From Croceivirga sp. (GTDB lineage: Bacteria; Bacteroidota; Bacteroidia; Flavobacteriales; Flavobacteriaceae), in assembly GCA_028284935.1 (NCBI GenBank), contig JANQQQ010000016.1:150730-214729 (forward strand): a stretch of DNA of 64,000 nucleotides. Direction: 5' to 3'. How positions within the stretch are numbered: position 1 is the first letter of the stretch; every line of letters begins with the position of its first letter. Made by a program: the position numbers and the translations under genes. Positions 35,660 through 44,746 of this stretch are shown here, piece by piece. The notes under the pieces were generated by a model. That model ran no database searches, was not told where the DNA came from, and saw only the letters and a list, made by a program, of their open reading frames with translations.

Positions 35660-36163
35660 ATGTCTGAAATAGTAAATAGGGTAGCGCAAAGTAAACTGGT
35701 CACCTTTGATTTGGAGGAGCTCTATCCTACAGGGGAACGCATTGCTTTTGATATTAAAGACTGGCTTTTTGAAGAACTGGTGCTTCGGGAAAAGGACTTT
35801 AGGAAACATGTGGAGGACCACAATTGGGAACAATATGCTAACACCTATTTGGCATTTCACTGTTCCGTAGATGCCGTAATACCTGGATGGGCCTACCTTC
35901 TATTAGCGTCTAGGGCAGCACCCTTTGCAAAGAAAGTGGTGGTTGGCCAATTGGAAGATTTGGAAACTGCTATTTTTCACGAGGTGCTCCAAAATTTGGA
36001 CGTTTCTACATTTGTGGATAGGCCTGTGATCATAAAGGGTTGCAGTAATAAACCCGTGCCACAAAATGCCTACCTTATGGCGATTGAAAAGATCCAGCCC
36101 GTTGCAAAGAGCGTTTTATATGGGGAAGCCTGTTCTTCGGTACCCCTTTACAAGCGGAAATAA
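35660..36163 (+). CDS. DUF2480 family protein
   Basis: A 167-residue cytoplasmic protein recognised as DUF2480 from VNRVAQSKLVTFDLEELYP, DIKDWLFEELVLREKDFR and the C-terminal IKGCSNKPVPQNAYL. The single conserved GCS motif might matter in iron-sulfur biology, as this family often lies next to sufT in Bacteroidota. The role is unknown. It is 5 bp after the PspC gene. Confidence 0.85.
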   Translation: MSEIVNRVAQSKLVTFDLEELYPTGERIAFDIKDWLFEELVLREKDFRKHVEDHNWEQYANTYLAFHCSVDAVIPGWAYLLLASRAAPFAKKVVVGQLEDLETAIFHEVLQNLDVSTFVDRPVIIKGCSNKPVPQNAYLMAIEKIQPVAKSVLYGEACSSVPLYKRK

Positions 36164-36189
36164 TTCTTTTTCCACATGGTGACTATTCT

Positions 36190-36197
36190 TACATTTG
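36190..36197 (+). promoter_or_regulatory. Candidate -7 box of the DUF3078 gene
   Basis: TACATTTG matches TAnnTTTG and lies about 29 bp before the ATG of the DUF3078 gene, in the gap after DUF2480. A clear -33 TTG was not found. Confidence 0.35.
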
Positions 36198-36225
36198 CGG
36201 TTCTAAACTGATAAACACTGACATC

Positions 36226-37152
36226 ATGAAAAAAGCAGTTTTGGCCGTTTTTACGGTTCTTTGTGTTTCTGTTTTAAATGCACAGACAGAAGATGAATTA
36301 AAAGCCAAGTTGGCTGAGAAGAATGATTCCATCGCCTCCATTCAAGGCCGTGCAGATGCGATTCAAGCCCAAATAGATGCCCTGCCCGGTTGGAAAATAG
36401 GGGCATTCGGAACCATAGGAGGTACCATTTCACAGTTCAACAATTGGTTCGCCCAAGGAACGCCCAATAACAATGCGGGTAATATTGGGATAACGGGAAA
36501 TGCTTTTGCCAATTTACAGCAAGAAAAGTTTTTCTGGAGAAATGCCTTGACCACAAACCTAACGTGGGTCAAAGTGGATGATAAGGATGATCCAACCGAT
36601 GACGACAGTTTTCAACCTACCACAGATGTCTTCAACCTTTCTTCGTTATACGGAAGAAAGTTAAGCGAAAAATGGGCCGTTTCCGGTTTGATGGAATATA
36701 GGACCACCCTTTTAAATAATTTTAATGACCCTGGCTATTTGGACTTGGGGGTAGGTGCTACTTGGACTCCGATTAATAATTTAGTGGTAGTCATTCATCC
36801 TTTGAACTACAACTTTGTGTTTGCCGATGATGATACCATTTTCAATTCTTCCTTAGGTGCTAAAATCGTCGCTGACTATACCAGACAAATAGGTGCGGTA
36901 AGCTTTAAGACAAACTTTTCGGCATTTTCCAGCTACGAGGACAGTGATTTAAGCAATTGGACATGGACCAATGGATTTGCCTATACCATATGGAAAGCAA
37001 TTGGGGTAGGTTTTGATTTTGGCTTACGAAGCAATAAACAAGAAGCCTTAAACTACCAGGTAAACACCCTAGGGAATACCACGGCCACTTTTGACAACAT
37101 TGACAATGAACTTCAGACCTTCTGGACTTTGGGATTAAGCTATGCCTTTTAG
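36226..37152 (+). CDS. DUF3078 domain outer membrane protein
   Basis: A 308-residue protein with signal peptide MKKAVLAVFTVLCVSVLNAQ, a short coiled-coil (ELKAKLAEKNDSIASIQGRADAIQ region) and then DUF3078 barrel strands beginning GWKIGAFGTIGGTISQFNNWFAQG-like. It ends TFWTLGLSYAF with the terminal aromatic typical of outer-membrane barrels. The family is common in Bacteroidota, with no known function. The gene ends at a strong terminator, which closes the SUF gene group. Confidence 0.88.
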   Translation: MKKAVLAVFTVLCVSVLNAQTEDELKAKLAEKNDSIASIQGRADAIQAQIDALPGWKIGAFGTIGGTISQFNNWFAQGTPNNNAGNIGITGNAFANLQQEKFFWRNALTTNLTWVKVDDKDDPTDDDSFQPTTDVFNLSSLYGRKLSEKWAVSGLMEYRTTLLNNFNDPGYLDLGVGATWTPINNLVVVIHPLNYNFVFADDDTIFNSSLGAKIVADYTRQIGAVSFKTNFSAFSSYEDSDLSNWTWTNGFAYTIWKAIGVGFDFGLRSNKQEALNYQVNTLGNTTATFDNIDNELQTFWTLGLSYAF

Positions 37153-37180
37153 GTTCTTAAGAGAATAAAAAAAACCAAAA

Positions 37181-37207
37181 GCCCCTGAATTTTCAGGGGC
37201 TTTTTTT
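37181..37207 (+). terminator. Rho-independent terminator after the DUF3078 gene
   Basis: The stem GCCCCTGA/TCAGGGGC (37181-37188 with 37193-37200) has a loop of four bases and is followed by seven T. It is the strongest terminator in this half of the window. Confidence 0.9.
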
Positions 37208-37351
37208 GAGCGTAGCTCTAGTTTGTTTGGTTAAATTCTTAAACGGACTTGGGGAAATCCATTAAAGCGAAAGCAAGATAGCACCCCCTTTTTTAGGGTG
37301 CATATTTTTGATGTGAACCTGTAAAAGAATGTTGTCAATGTTGTTTTGAAA

Positions 37352-37368
37352 TTTTTCTGTCAGAAAAA
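37352..37368. promoter_or_regulatory. Perfect 17-bp palindrome upstream of the hybrid regulator gene
   Basis: TTTTTCTG and CAGAAAAA flank one central base with no mismatch. It lies about 110 bp upstream of the TTG start of the hybrid regulator. A symmetrical site of this length in a promoter region could be an operator for a dimeric regulator, perhaps the gene's own product, but A/T-rich palindromes can arise by chance. Confidence 0.35.
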
Positions 37369-37478
37369 GCCGCCCAACAATACTGGTACAATTTGGAACC
37401 CTGCTGTTAGTATACCTATCGAAGCCGTTCTACTATTATTCGCTGAAAATCAATACCTTGTTAAGACAGTAGAGCGCT

Positions 37479-40415
37479 TTGAAAAAAAACGGCATAATTG
37501 TATTTCTGGCGGCAATAAATTTTGCTTTAGGCCAATCGAATCTTGATAGCCTTGAGCGGAATCTTGCCCAAGAAAAAGTAGATTCCGTAAGGTATGGTCT
37601 CCTATTGGAATTATTTGATGGATACCAATATGAAAATCCTGCCAAAGCCAAAACATACATATCCCAGGCGATTGAACTTGCTTCACAAATAGGGAATACT
37701 AAGTATAAGGTCATAGCGCTAAATGAACATGCCGATTTGTTGAATGGACAAGCCCAAAACGACTCGGCGATCGCCTTGTATGAAGAGGCCTTGGCCCTTG
37801 CTGCCAAGATCAAATACCACAATGGGATAGGGGTATCCCTTATCGGTTTGGGAAATACCTATTTAAGCAAAGGGAACATAAAAAAGGCTGAGGAATATCA
37901 TCTGCGAAACATCGAATTTGCGGAAATGGTCGGTGATAAGGATGGTGCGGCGAGTTCCTATAACAATCTGGGTAATATTTATAATGAGACCGGGGAATAT
38001 GCCAAAGCCATGCAACATTACACACTTGCTTCCAAAAAAAATATGGAAGCCGGCAATGAAAAAAATGCGGGCATTGCCATGGCCAATATTGGGTTGATTC
38101 ACCAAAAGCTCAACAACTATGATGAGGCAATAACCTATTACGTTAAAAGCGATAGTCTTTTCAAAAAGTTCAATTTTACTCCTGGGCGGGTGTTTGTCCT
38201 AAAAAACCTTGGGGTGGTTACTAAAAATCAAGGTGATCTTGATACAGCCTTGGGATATTATCATACGGCCCTGGAAACCTATAAAAAAATGGGATTGCGT
38301 CGCGAAGCGGGCCAGGTTCATGATAACATTGGGAATATCTTCTTTGAAAGGAAGGAGTATGATGAGGCGGTTAAAAACTACCATCAGTCACTTAGGATTG
38401 CAAAAGAAATCAACGATTCAATTAGTGTCGCCATGGCAAGTCAGGCCCTTGGGAAAGGCTTATTGAAATTGAAAAAATTGGATAGTGCCATGCTATATTC
38501 CCAATTGGCTGTTTCATTTTCAGAAAAATTGGGGATACATCTTACCGCAATGGATGCGCATAAAAATCTAGCGCAGATGTATTATGATAAACAACAATAT
38601 AAAAATGCGTATCGGCATCTTGACATGCATAAACAACTTCGTGATAGTTTATATACCATTGAAAAACGTGACTTAGCGGAAGAGATAGAAGCCCAATACC
38701 AAAATGAGCAAAAAACCAAGGAAATTGCCCTTTTAGCCTCGGAAAAAGAGGTGCAGGAACTGCAGCTGAACAAAAGGGAGAATGAACGAAATGCCATTAT
38801 TGTGTTTGCCCTTTTAGTGCTTTTTGTAGCTGGGCTATTGTATAATCAATTTCGGGTTAAACAGCGTTCAAATAAAGAGCTTCAAGCACTCAACGAGGTC
38901 AAGTCCAATTTCTTTGCCAATATCTCACATGAGTTCAGAACACCATTGACCCTTATAAAAGGCCCAATAGAACATCTGGAACAGAACCCTGATGAAATCC
39001 TTCATCCTGAGGATGTTACAATGATACGTCGCAATGCCAATAAGGTGCTCGGGCTGGTGAACCAATTGTTGGATTTGTCCAGGATCGATCAGGGTAAATT
39101 ACAATTAAAACCCACCGAAGGGGACATCTATAAGAGCCTAAGGGCCGCAGCGGCTTCCTTTAATTCGCATGCTGCCCAGCGAAATATGGATTATTTCGTT
39201 GAAATCCCAAACGGGATTTTGTGGTCGGCATTTGACCGTACCAAGTTGGAAAAAGTGGTGTATAATCTCTTGAGCAATGCCTTTAAATTCACCGAGAACG
39301 GGGAAAAAGTTGCTTTTGAGGCCAATTATAGTGAAGGGAAACTCGCAATCAAGGTTTCTGATTCTGGCAAAGGAATTTCCGAAGATAAACTACCGTTTAT
39401 TTTTGATCGTTTTTATCAGGTCGATGGCGCTTCCACAAAGGAAAGGGAAGGATCTGGAATTGGATTATCCCTTTCCAAGGACTTGGTAGAACTTATGGAC
39501 GGTACCATAACGGTATCCAGCGAAGAGGGCAAAGGAACCTTTTTTTCGGTACAAATTCCTATGGAAAAAATACAAACTCGACAAAAATCCGTTGCTGATG
39601 GGGAGGGGGAAAATAAAATACTAAAGACTACGACCCATACCTTTAATTTGCAAAAAATAGATGCTCGCAACATTCCTCAAATATTGCTGGTGGAAGACAA
39701 TGAGGATATGAGGCATTACATTAAATCCCAATTGGTGGAGGACTATCGAATCATAGAGGCCAAGAATGGAAAGGAAGGACTAAAAAGGGCAATAGCGGAT
39801 GTCCCTGACTTAATTTTATCTGATTTGATGATGCCCAAAATGGATGGTATAGAACTTTGTAAAAACTTAAAGACCAATTTAGAGACCAGTCATATCCCAT
39901 TAATTATGCTCACTGCTCGGGCAGGTACGGAGAACAAAATTGAAGGATTGGAAACGGGTGCCGATGATTATTTGACCAAACCCTTTGATGCGAACGAGCT
40001 ATCCTTTAAGGTGAAGAATCTTATTCAACGACAACAGCAGCTTAGGGAATACATTACCAAAAATCAATTGGTCTTTGATGCTTCCAAGATGAAGACCACT
40101 TCCTTGGACAAACGTTTTTTGGAACAGCTTCTTGAATTGCTGGAGAAAAAGCATTCTGAAGCCAGTTTTGGCGTTCCCCAAATGCAAAAGGCAATGGCCT
40201 TGAGCAAAACTCAATTGCACAGAAAGGTAAAGGCACTTACCAATGAATCTCCGGGAGAGTTGCTTCGAAATTTTCGATTGAAAAGGGCGGCGCATTTGTT
40301 GTCCAAAAAGACGGATACCGTAACCCAAATTGCCTATCAAGTTGGCTTCAATAATCTCTCGTATTTCGCCAAATGCTTCAAGGAGCTGTATGGGGTACCT
40401 CCTTCAGTTTATTGA
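37479..40415 (+). CDS. Hybrid two-component sensor: TPR, histidine kinase, receiver, AraC
   Basis: A 978-residue one-protein signalling system. A signal peptide (ending NFALGQ) is followed by about seven TPR repeats to residue 400, a coiled segment, one transmembrane helix at about 443-461, HisKA with H near residue 483 in ISHEFRTPL, HATPase with LLSNAFKFTENG and GSGIGLSLSKDLVELM, a receiver with D near residue 780 in LILSDLMMPKMDG, and a C-terminal AraC domain ending YFAKCFKELYGVPPS. The start codon is TTG: no ATG/GTG lies where a signal peptide could begin. The periplasmic TPR part presumably senses a protein or peptide partner. It probably controls the barrel and lipoprotein genes just downstream. 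Confidence 0.92.
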   Translation: MKKNGIIVFLAAINFALGQSNLDSLERNLAQEKVDSVRYGLLLELFDGYQYENPAKAKTYISQAIELASQIGNTKYKVIALNEHADLLNGQAQNDSAIALYEEALALAAKIKYHNGIGVSLIGLGNTYLSKGNIKKAEEYHLRNIEFAEMVGDKDGAASSYNNLGNIYNETGEYAKAMQHYTLASKKNMEAGNEKNAGIAMANIGLIHQKLNNYDEAITYYVKSDSLFKKFNFTPGRVFVLKNLGVVTKNQGDLDTALGYYHTALETYKKMGLRREAGQVHDNIGNIFFERKEYDEAVKNYHQSLRIAKEINDSISVAMASQALGKGLLKLKKLDSAMLYSQLAVSFSEKLGIHLTAMDAHKNLAQMYYDKQQYKNAYRHLDMHKQLRDSLYTIEKRDLAEEIEAQYQNEQKTKEIALLASEKEVQELQLNKRENERNAIIVFALLVLFVAGLLYNQFRVKQRSNKELQALNEVKSNFFANISHEFRTPLTLIKGPIEHLEQNPDEILHPEDVTMIRRNANKVLGLVNQLLDLSRIDQGKLQLKPTEGDIYKSLRAAAASFNSHAAQRNMDYFVEIPNGILWSAFDRTKLEKVVYNLLSNAFKFTENGEKVAFEANYSEGKLAIKVSDSGKGISEDKLPFIFDRFYQVDGASTKEREGSGIGLSLSKDLVELMDGTITVSSEEGKGTFFSVQIPMEKIQTRQKSVADGEGENKILKTTTHTFNLQKIDARNIPQILLVEDNEDMRHYIKSQLVEDYRIIEAKNGKEGLKRAIADVPDLILSDLMMPKMDGIELCKNLKTNLETSHIPLIMLTARAGTENKIEGLETGADDYLTKPFDANELSFKVKNLIQRQQQLREYITKNQLVFDASKMKTTSLDKRFLEQLLELLEKKHSEASFGVPQMQKAMALSKTQLHRKVKALTNESPGELLRNFRLKRAAHLLSKKTDTVTQIAYQVGFNNLSYFAKCFKELYGVPPSVY

Positions 40416-40538
40416 TTTTCACATCATTTGGAACCCTTATGGTATAATATGAAACTATGTTATCAGCACTAGGTGTCGATGGCATTTAGTTTTGGATTGA
40501 TTTTCAAAGTTTCCCGTCATGTACAATCTAAAACTATT

Positions 40539-41111
40539 ATGATGAAAAAATTAGTACTATTTGTATTTGCCCTAGCCTTGCCTTTTACAACTACCCTAGG
40601 TCAGGATATTCAGTTTGGCGCAAAAGCCGGATTAAACTTGGCCACCATTCAACCCGATCTTACTGATGCGGCCACAAGGACCACATTTCACCTTGGGGGA
40701 GTGGCCGAAATTTCAATTTTGGAGCAATTTTCCATTCAACCCGAGCTGCTGTATTCCGCCCAAGGAGCCACCGATGAATCTGATGATGATGAGGTAGTTA
40801 AACTTGATTATATCTCACTTCCTATCTTGGCCAAATACTATGTGACAGACCATCTAAGTCTAGAAGCAGGACCACAAATAGGTTTCTTGTTGAACGCGGA
40901 AGTCGAAGATGATGGAGAAACAATTGATTTAAAGGACAATACCAAATCTATGGATATAGGCTTTGCCCTTGGGGTGGGTTATAAAATGGAGAGCGGGCTA
41001 AATTTTGGAGCACGATATTTTTTGGGCTCCGATGTAAATGATATTGAGGAAGATTCCGATAAGGTCAGTAATAGGGTATTCCAACTTTCAATAGGATATT
41101 TCTTTAACTAA
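40539..41111 (+). CDS. Porin-family outer membrane beta-barrel protein
   Basis: A 190-residue protein with signal peptide MMKKLVLFVFALALPFTTTLGQ. The barrel opens with IQFGAKAGLNLATIQP and contains LEQFSIQPELLYSAQGA, YISLPILAKYYVTDHLSLEAGPQIGFLL-like strands and a last strand VFQLSIGYFFN. These are marks of the PorT-like or outer-membrane-barrel-2 type found widely in Bacteroidota. ATG at 40539 is chosen; an earlier frame start at 40473 would precede the signal peptide by 22 residues. It lies 123 bp after the hybrid regulator and may be controlled by it. Confidence 0.85.
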   Translation: MMKKLVLFVFALALPFTTTLGQDIQFGAKAGLNLATIQPDLTDAATRTTFHLGGVAEISILEQFSIQPELLYSAQGATDESDDDEVVKLDYISLPILAKYYVTDHLSLEAGPQIGFLLNAEVEDDGETIDLKDNTKSMDIGFALGVGYKMESGLNFGARYFLGSDVNDIEEDSDKVSNRVFQLSIGYFFN

Positions 41112-41123
41112 AATCGGGAATGG

Positions 41124-41558
41124 ATGAATAATACACCATATCATAAGATTTTGTTGATTATTCTCTCGCTATTGATGTTAAACTGCAGCGATGATGATGG
41201 AACGGTTGAAGAATTTTTAAGTGTCTTACCTTCTCTGGTCTCTTTTAACGCAATAAACACATGTGATATAGGAGATCCTTGTTGTTTGGCAACTGAATTT
41301 GACTTTAGGATTGGCTATGAGGCCAATGGTGACACGGAGCTAAACAATATTCAGGTCTCTATCCTTTGGTCCGATGGAGATACTGACACGTTCGAAACAG
41401 ATGATTTCAATGACTTTGGCACTGAGGTAGTTTATGATTGGTGCTATCGCTTTGGAGAGAGTGCATGGGTGGAGGTCACTCATGTTTTAGTTGGCAGAAC
41501 TGGGGCCAGGAGCCCCGCCTCAAGCGTCCGAGTCGAAAAACCCGATGGGGCAAATTAA
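41124..41558 (+). CDS. Small lipoprotein, 144 aa
   Basis: A lipobox LMLNCSDDDG follows a hydrophobic stretch, so the protein is likely a lipid-anchored envelope protein. The mature part is acidic and strand-rich (LNNIQVSILWSDGDTDTFETDD-like), with several cysteines (CDIGDPCC and WCYRFGE) that may form disulfides. I recognise no family. It follows the porin-family gene by 12 bp and probably shares its transcript. Confidence 0.65.
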   Translation: MNNTPYHKILLIILSLLMLNCSDDDGTVEEFLSVLPSLVSFNAINTCDIGDPCCLATEFDFRIGYEANGDTELNNIQVSILWSDGDTDTFETDDFNDFGTEVVYDWCYRFGESAWVEVTHVLVGRTGARSPASSVRVEKPDGAN

Positions 41559-42766
41559 AATGGGGTCAAATCTTCAGGATAAAGAAAATTATTATAAGGG
41601 AATCGGGTCACATGAATGTCACGCACCTCTTGATAGACCCGTTTCCTAAAATCATCCAAATTTTCTTTGTTCAGGGCTGAGATAAATAAGGCCCGATCAC
41701 CAATCTTATTGAACCAGGTCTTTTGCCATTCTTCTAGGGTAAAGTGGGATTTGGTACGTTCCGTTTCCAAGTCATCTTCTTCAATAGTTTCGGGTTGATA
41801 TTGGTCAATCTTATTGAAGACCATGATGGTTTTTTTATCCGAACTTTTTATTTCATCCAAAATTTTGTGTACTGATTCAATATGCTCCTCAAAATTGGGA
41901 TGTGAAATATCGACCACATGGAGTAACAGATCTGCCTCCCGAACTTCATCCAAAGTACTTTTAAAACTTTCGACCAGTTGGGTAGGCAATTTTCGTATGA
42001 ATCCTACGGTATCACTCAATAAAAAAGGCAGATTACCTATGACCACCTTTCGTACCGTGGTATCCAAGGTAGCAAACAATTTGTTTTCGGCAAATACATC
42101 GCTTTTGCTGATGACATTCATCAAAGTGGATTTTCCTACATTGGTATAGCCCACTAAAGCGGCCCTCACCAATGCTCCGCGGTTACCACGTTGGGTCTCC
42201 ATCTGACGATCAATTTTCGTAAGCTTCTTTTTCAGAAGGGCGATGCGGTCACGTACAATCCGTCTATCCGTTTCAATTTCGGTTTCCCCAGGACCGCGCA
42301 TTCCAATACCACCGCGTTGCCGTTCCAAATGCGTCCAAAGCCCGGTCAATCGTGGTAATAGATATTCGTATTGCGCCAACTCTACTTGGGTGCGGGCATA
42401 ACTCGTCTGTGCCCTTTGGGCGAATATATCGAGGATGAGACCAGTTCTATCTAGAATTTTGCATCGCAGGAGTTTTTCAATATTGTTCTGCTGGGCCGGA
42501 GTCAATTCATCGTCAAAGATGACCGAACCAATTTCATTGTCCTTTACGTACATCTGTACTTCCTCCATTTTGCCACTACCGATATAGGTTTTTGGATTGG
42601 GAACCTCAACACGTTGCACAAATCGTTTGGTGACTTCTCCTCCAGCAGTATAGGTGAGAAATTCCAGTTCATCCAAATATTCGGTAACCTTTTCCAAACT
42701 CTGGTCTTTATTGACGGCCCCAATCAATACTGACTTTTCGTATTCTATCTCCTTCTTTTCAAGCAT
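41555..42766 (-). CDS. hflX: GTPase HflX
   Basis: A 403-residue ribosome-associated GTPase that can split stalled ribosomes. The HflX domain carries TYIGSGKMEEVQ, then RQRGGIGMRGPGETEIETDRR, and the G domain has GYTNVGKSTLMN (G1), DTVGFIRKLP (G3) and NKID (G4). Length is normal. Its 3' end overlaps the convergent lipoprotein gene by 4 bp. Confidence 0.95.
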   Translation of the reverse strand: MLEKKEIEYEKSVLIGAVNKDQSLEKVTEYLDELEFLTYTAGGEVTKRFVQRVEVPNPKTYIGSGKMEEVQMYVKDNEIGSVIFDDELTPAQQNNIEKLLRCKILDRTGLILDIFAQRAQTSYARTQVELAQYEYLLPRLTGLWTHLERQRGGIGMRGPGETEIETDRRIVRDRIALLKKKLTKIDRQMETQRGNRGALVRAALVGYTNVGKSTLMNVISKSDVFAENKLFATLDTTVRKVVIGNLPFLLSDTVGFIRKLPTQLVESFKSTLDEVREADLLLHVVDISHPNFEEHIESVHKILDEIKSSDKKTIMVFNKIDQYQPETIEEDDLETERTKSHFTLEEWQKTWFNKIGDRALFISALNKENLDDFRKRVYQEVRDIHVTRFPYNNFLYPEDLTPF

Positions 42767-42855
42767 AAAAATGGGTAAAGTGCAAAACTACACAATGTTT
42801 GTAGTTGATTTTGTACTTTTCAAAGGCACATAACAAATCAAATGGAATCACTTTA

Positions 42856-43647
42856 ATGAAAAAACGATTTATAGATACCAAGAGAAGGGTCTCTGAAGAT
42901 GGGTTTAGATATCGCGGATTGGAAACCACCCGTTTGGAAAACCTATCTGATGCTGTTTTTGGCTTTGCTATTACCCTATTGGTCATTACATCTGAAGTAC
43001 CTAAGGGCTATCTAGAACTACAGGTATCCATGTATGGCTTTTTAGGTTTTATATTCTGTACCATGCTATTGTTGAGCCTATGGAACAACCATAGCAACTT
43101 TTTTCTTCATTACGGGCTTGAGGACAAAGCCACAAAGGCTTTGAACGCTCTGTTTCTTTTTGTTCTGTTGTTTTATGTGTATCCTTTAAAATACTTGTTT
43201 TCGTATTTGGGAACGGTAATTTATGCCTTGATCAAGAGAAATCTTGGTGATGAATCCCTTGCCTTCAAACAGGCTTGGGAAGTGATGGCAAAACAAGAAC
43301 TTTCGGTATTGGAATGGAAAGACTTAATGATACGATTTGGCTTGGGATTATTCTTTATTTACTTAATCATTTTGCTTATGCATCTCCATGCTTTAAGGAA
43401 AGCCAAGTGCCTTCAATTGAATCTTCAAGAAAAGTATATCACTAAAACCTTTATACACCGGTATTTTCTTTTAATGGGAATTACGGTAATCTCCATGTTA
43501 GTGGTCATTGTTTTTGGGGGAAAGGCTGCAGCCTATTCTGGAATGGTATATTTATTGGCGGCTATTATTCTACCACTTAACAAAAGACGTAGGGTTAAGA
43601 AACAGAAAGAACTGGGCTTAAGTGAGGTTGAAGAACAAATGGAATAA
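42856..43647 (+). CDS. TMEM175-family (DUF1211) potassium channel-like protein
   Basis: A 263-residue membrane protein with about six helices. The first helix begins RLENLSDAVFGFAITLLVI, the signature of the TMEM175/DUF1211 family (R-x-x-x-F/L-S-D), members of which conduct potassium in lysosomes and bacteria. It has only one such domain, as in bacterial members that form tetramers. ATG at 42856 is preferred over an in-frame ATG at 42805. The stop is followed closely by the nuclease/phosphatase gene. Confidence 0.85.
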   Translation: MKKRFIDTKRRVSEDGFRYRGLETTRLENLSDAVFGFAITLLVITSEVPKGYLELQVSMYGFLGFIFCTMLLLSLWNNHSNFFLHYGLEDKATKALNALFLFVLLFYVYPLKYLFSYLGTVIYALIKRNLGDESLAFKQAWEVMAKQELSVLEWKDLMIRFGLGLFFIYLIILLMHLHALRKAKCLQLNLQEKYITKTFIHRYFLLMGITVISMLVVIVFGGKAAAYSGMVYLLAAIILPLNKRRRVKKQKELGLSEVEEQME

Positions 43648-43649
43648 CA

Positions 43650-44594
43650 ATGAAATCAAAACACGCGATAGCATTTTACAATTTGGAGAATCTTTTTGAT
43701 ACGGTTGATGACCCTAATACACTGGATGATGATTTTACGCCTAAAGGGTTTAAACGATGGAAAGAAGGTAGGTATCGTTCTAAAATTAAGAAATTGGCCA
43801 AGGCCATTTCAAAAATAGGTGAGGATGAAGATATCCACCCTCCTGCATTAATTGGAATTGCTGAGGTGGAAAACGATAATGTGGTGGAAAAGTTATTAAA
43901 TACCAAATACCTGAGGGATACACCACTTGATTATGTCCATTTTGATTCACCTGATGAGCGGGGTATTGATACGGGACTTATTTACAACAAGAAGTATTTC
44001 AAAGTCATTGAGGCTGAGACTTTGCCCTTGCTTATAGAAAATGAAAATGGCGATCGGGATTTTACCCGGGATATTCTTCATGTGCATGGTACGCTGAATA
44101 ATGAGGACATCCATGTTTTTGTGAATCACTGGCCCTCCAGGCGGGATGGGGTAGATGAAACCAAGCACAAGCGCCTGGAGGCAGCGAATACCATTCTCAG
44201 AAAAATAAACGTGCTAAATATACCGGCAGAAAAACTCAATGTGATCATTATGGGGGACTTTAATGATGACCCTAATTCGGAAAGCATTCAGCTCTTGATG
44301 GAATCAGGGTTGTTTGTCAACCCCTTTAAGAAATTGTTGTCGCCTCATAGTGGAAGTGCCAATTACAAGGGAATATGGAGCCTTTTTGATCAAATCATCC
44401 TATCCCACAGTTTTTTAAACCATGAAAGGGGCACCCATAGCTTTGAAAATGCGGTTATTTTTGCGCCAAGTTTTCTTAAAGAGTGGAAAGGGAAGTACAA
44501 AGGCAATCCATTTCGGACATTTGCAGGGAAAAGGTATATTGGTGGGTACAGCGATCATTTTCCCGTATATGTATGTATGCATTTCAACGAGTAA
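43650..44594 (+). CDS. Endonuclease/exonuclease/phosphatase family protein
   Basis: A 314-residue protein with the EEP fold: YNLENLFDTVDD, LIGIAEVEND (metal-binding glutamate), VNHWPSRRDG, MGDFNDDP and the final GYSDHFPVYV. All catalytic blocks are present. No signal peptide is seen, so it is likely cytoplasmic, and either a nuclease or a phosphodiesterase. It lies 2 bp after the TMEM175-like gene. Confidence 0.9.
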   Translation: MKSKHAIAFYNLENLFDTVDDPNTLDDDFTPKGFKRWKEGRYRSKIKKLAKAISKIGEDEDIHPPALIGIAEVENDNVVEKLLNTKYLRDTPLDYVHFDSPDERGIDTGLIYNKKYFKVIEAETLPLLIENENGDRDFTRDILHVHGTLNNEDIHVFVNHWPSRRDGVDETKHKRLEAANTILRKINVLNIPAEKLNVIIMGDFNDDPNSESIQLLMESGLFVNPFKKLLSPHSGSANYKGIWSLFDQIILSHSFLNHERGTHSFENAVIFAPSFLKEWKGKYKGNPFRTFAGKRYIGGYSDHFPVYVCMHFNE

Positions 44595-44712
44595 AAAATA
44601 AGAAAAATCCTACTAACCACATGAATTAAGCTTTTCACCACACAGCTTCACTCCAACAATAACGGTTGGTCGAAATAACCCGGTATTCTATCGATACTTT
44701 TTGGCTTTAAAA

Positions 44713-44720
44713 TAGATTTG
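44713..44720 (+). promoter_or_regulatory. Candidate -7 box of the subtilase gene
   Basis: TAGATTTG matches TAnnTTTG and lies about 27 bp before the ATG of the S8 peptidase gene. No good -33 element at the usual spacing. Confidence 0.35.
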
Positions 44721-44746
44721 TAGTCTAAATCTTACTTAACCAATTT

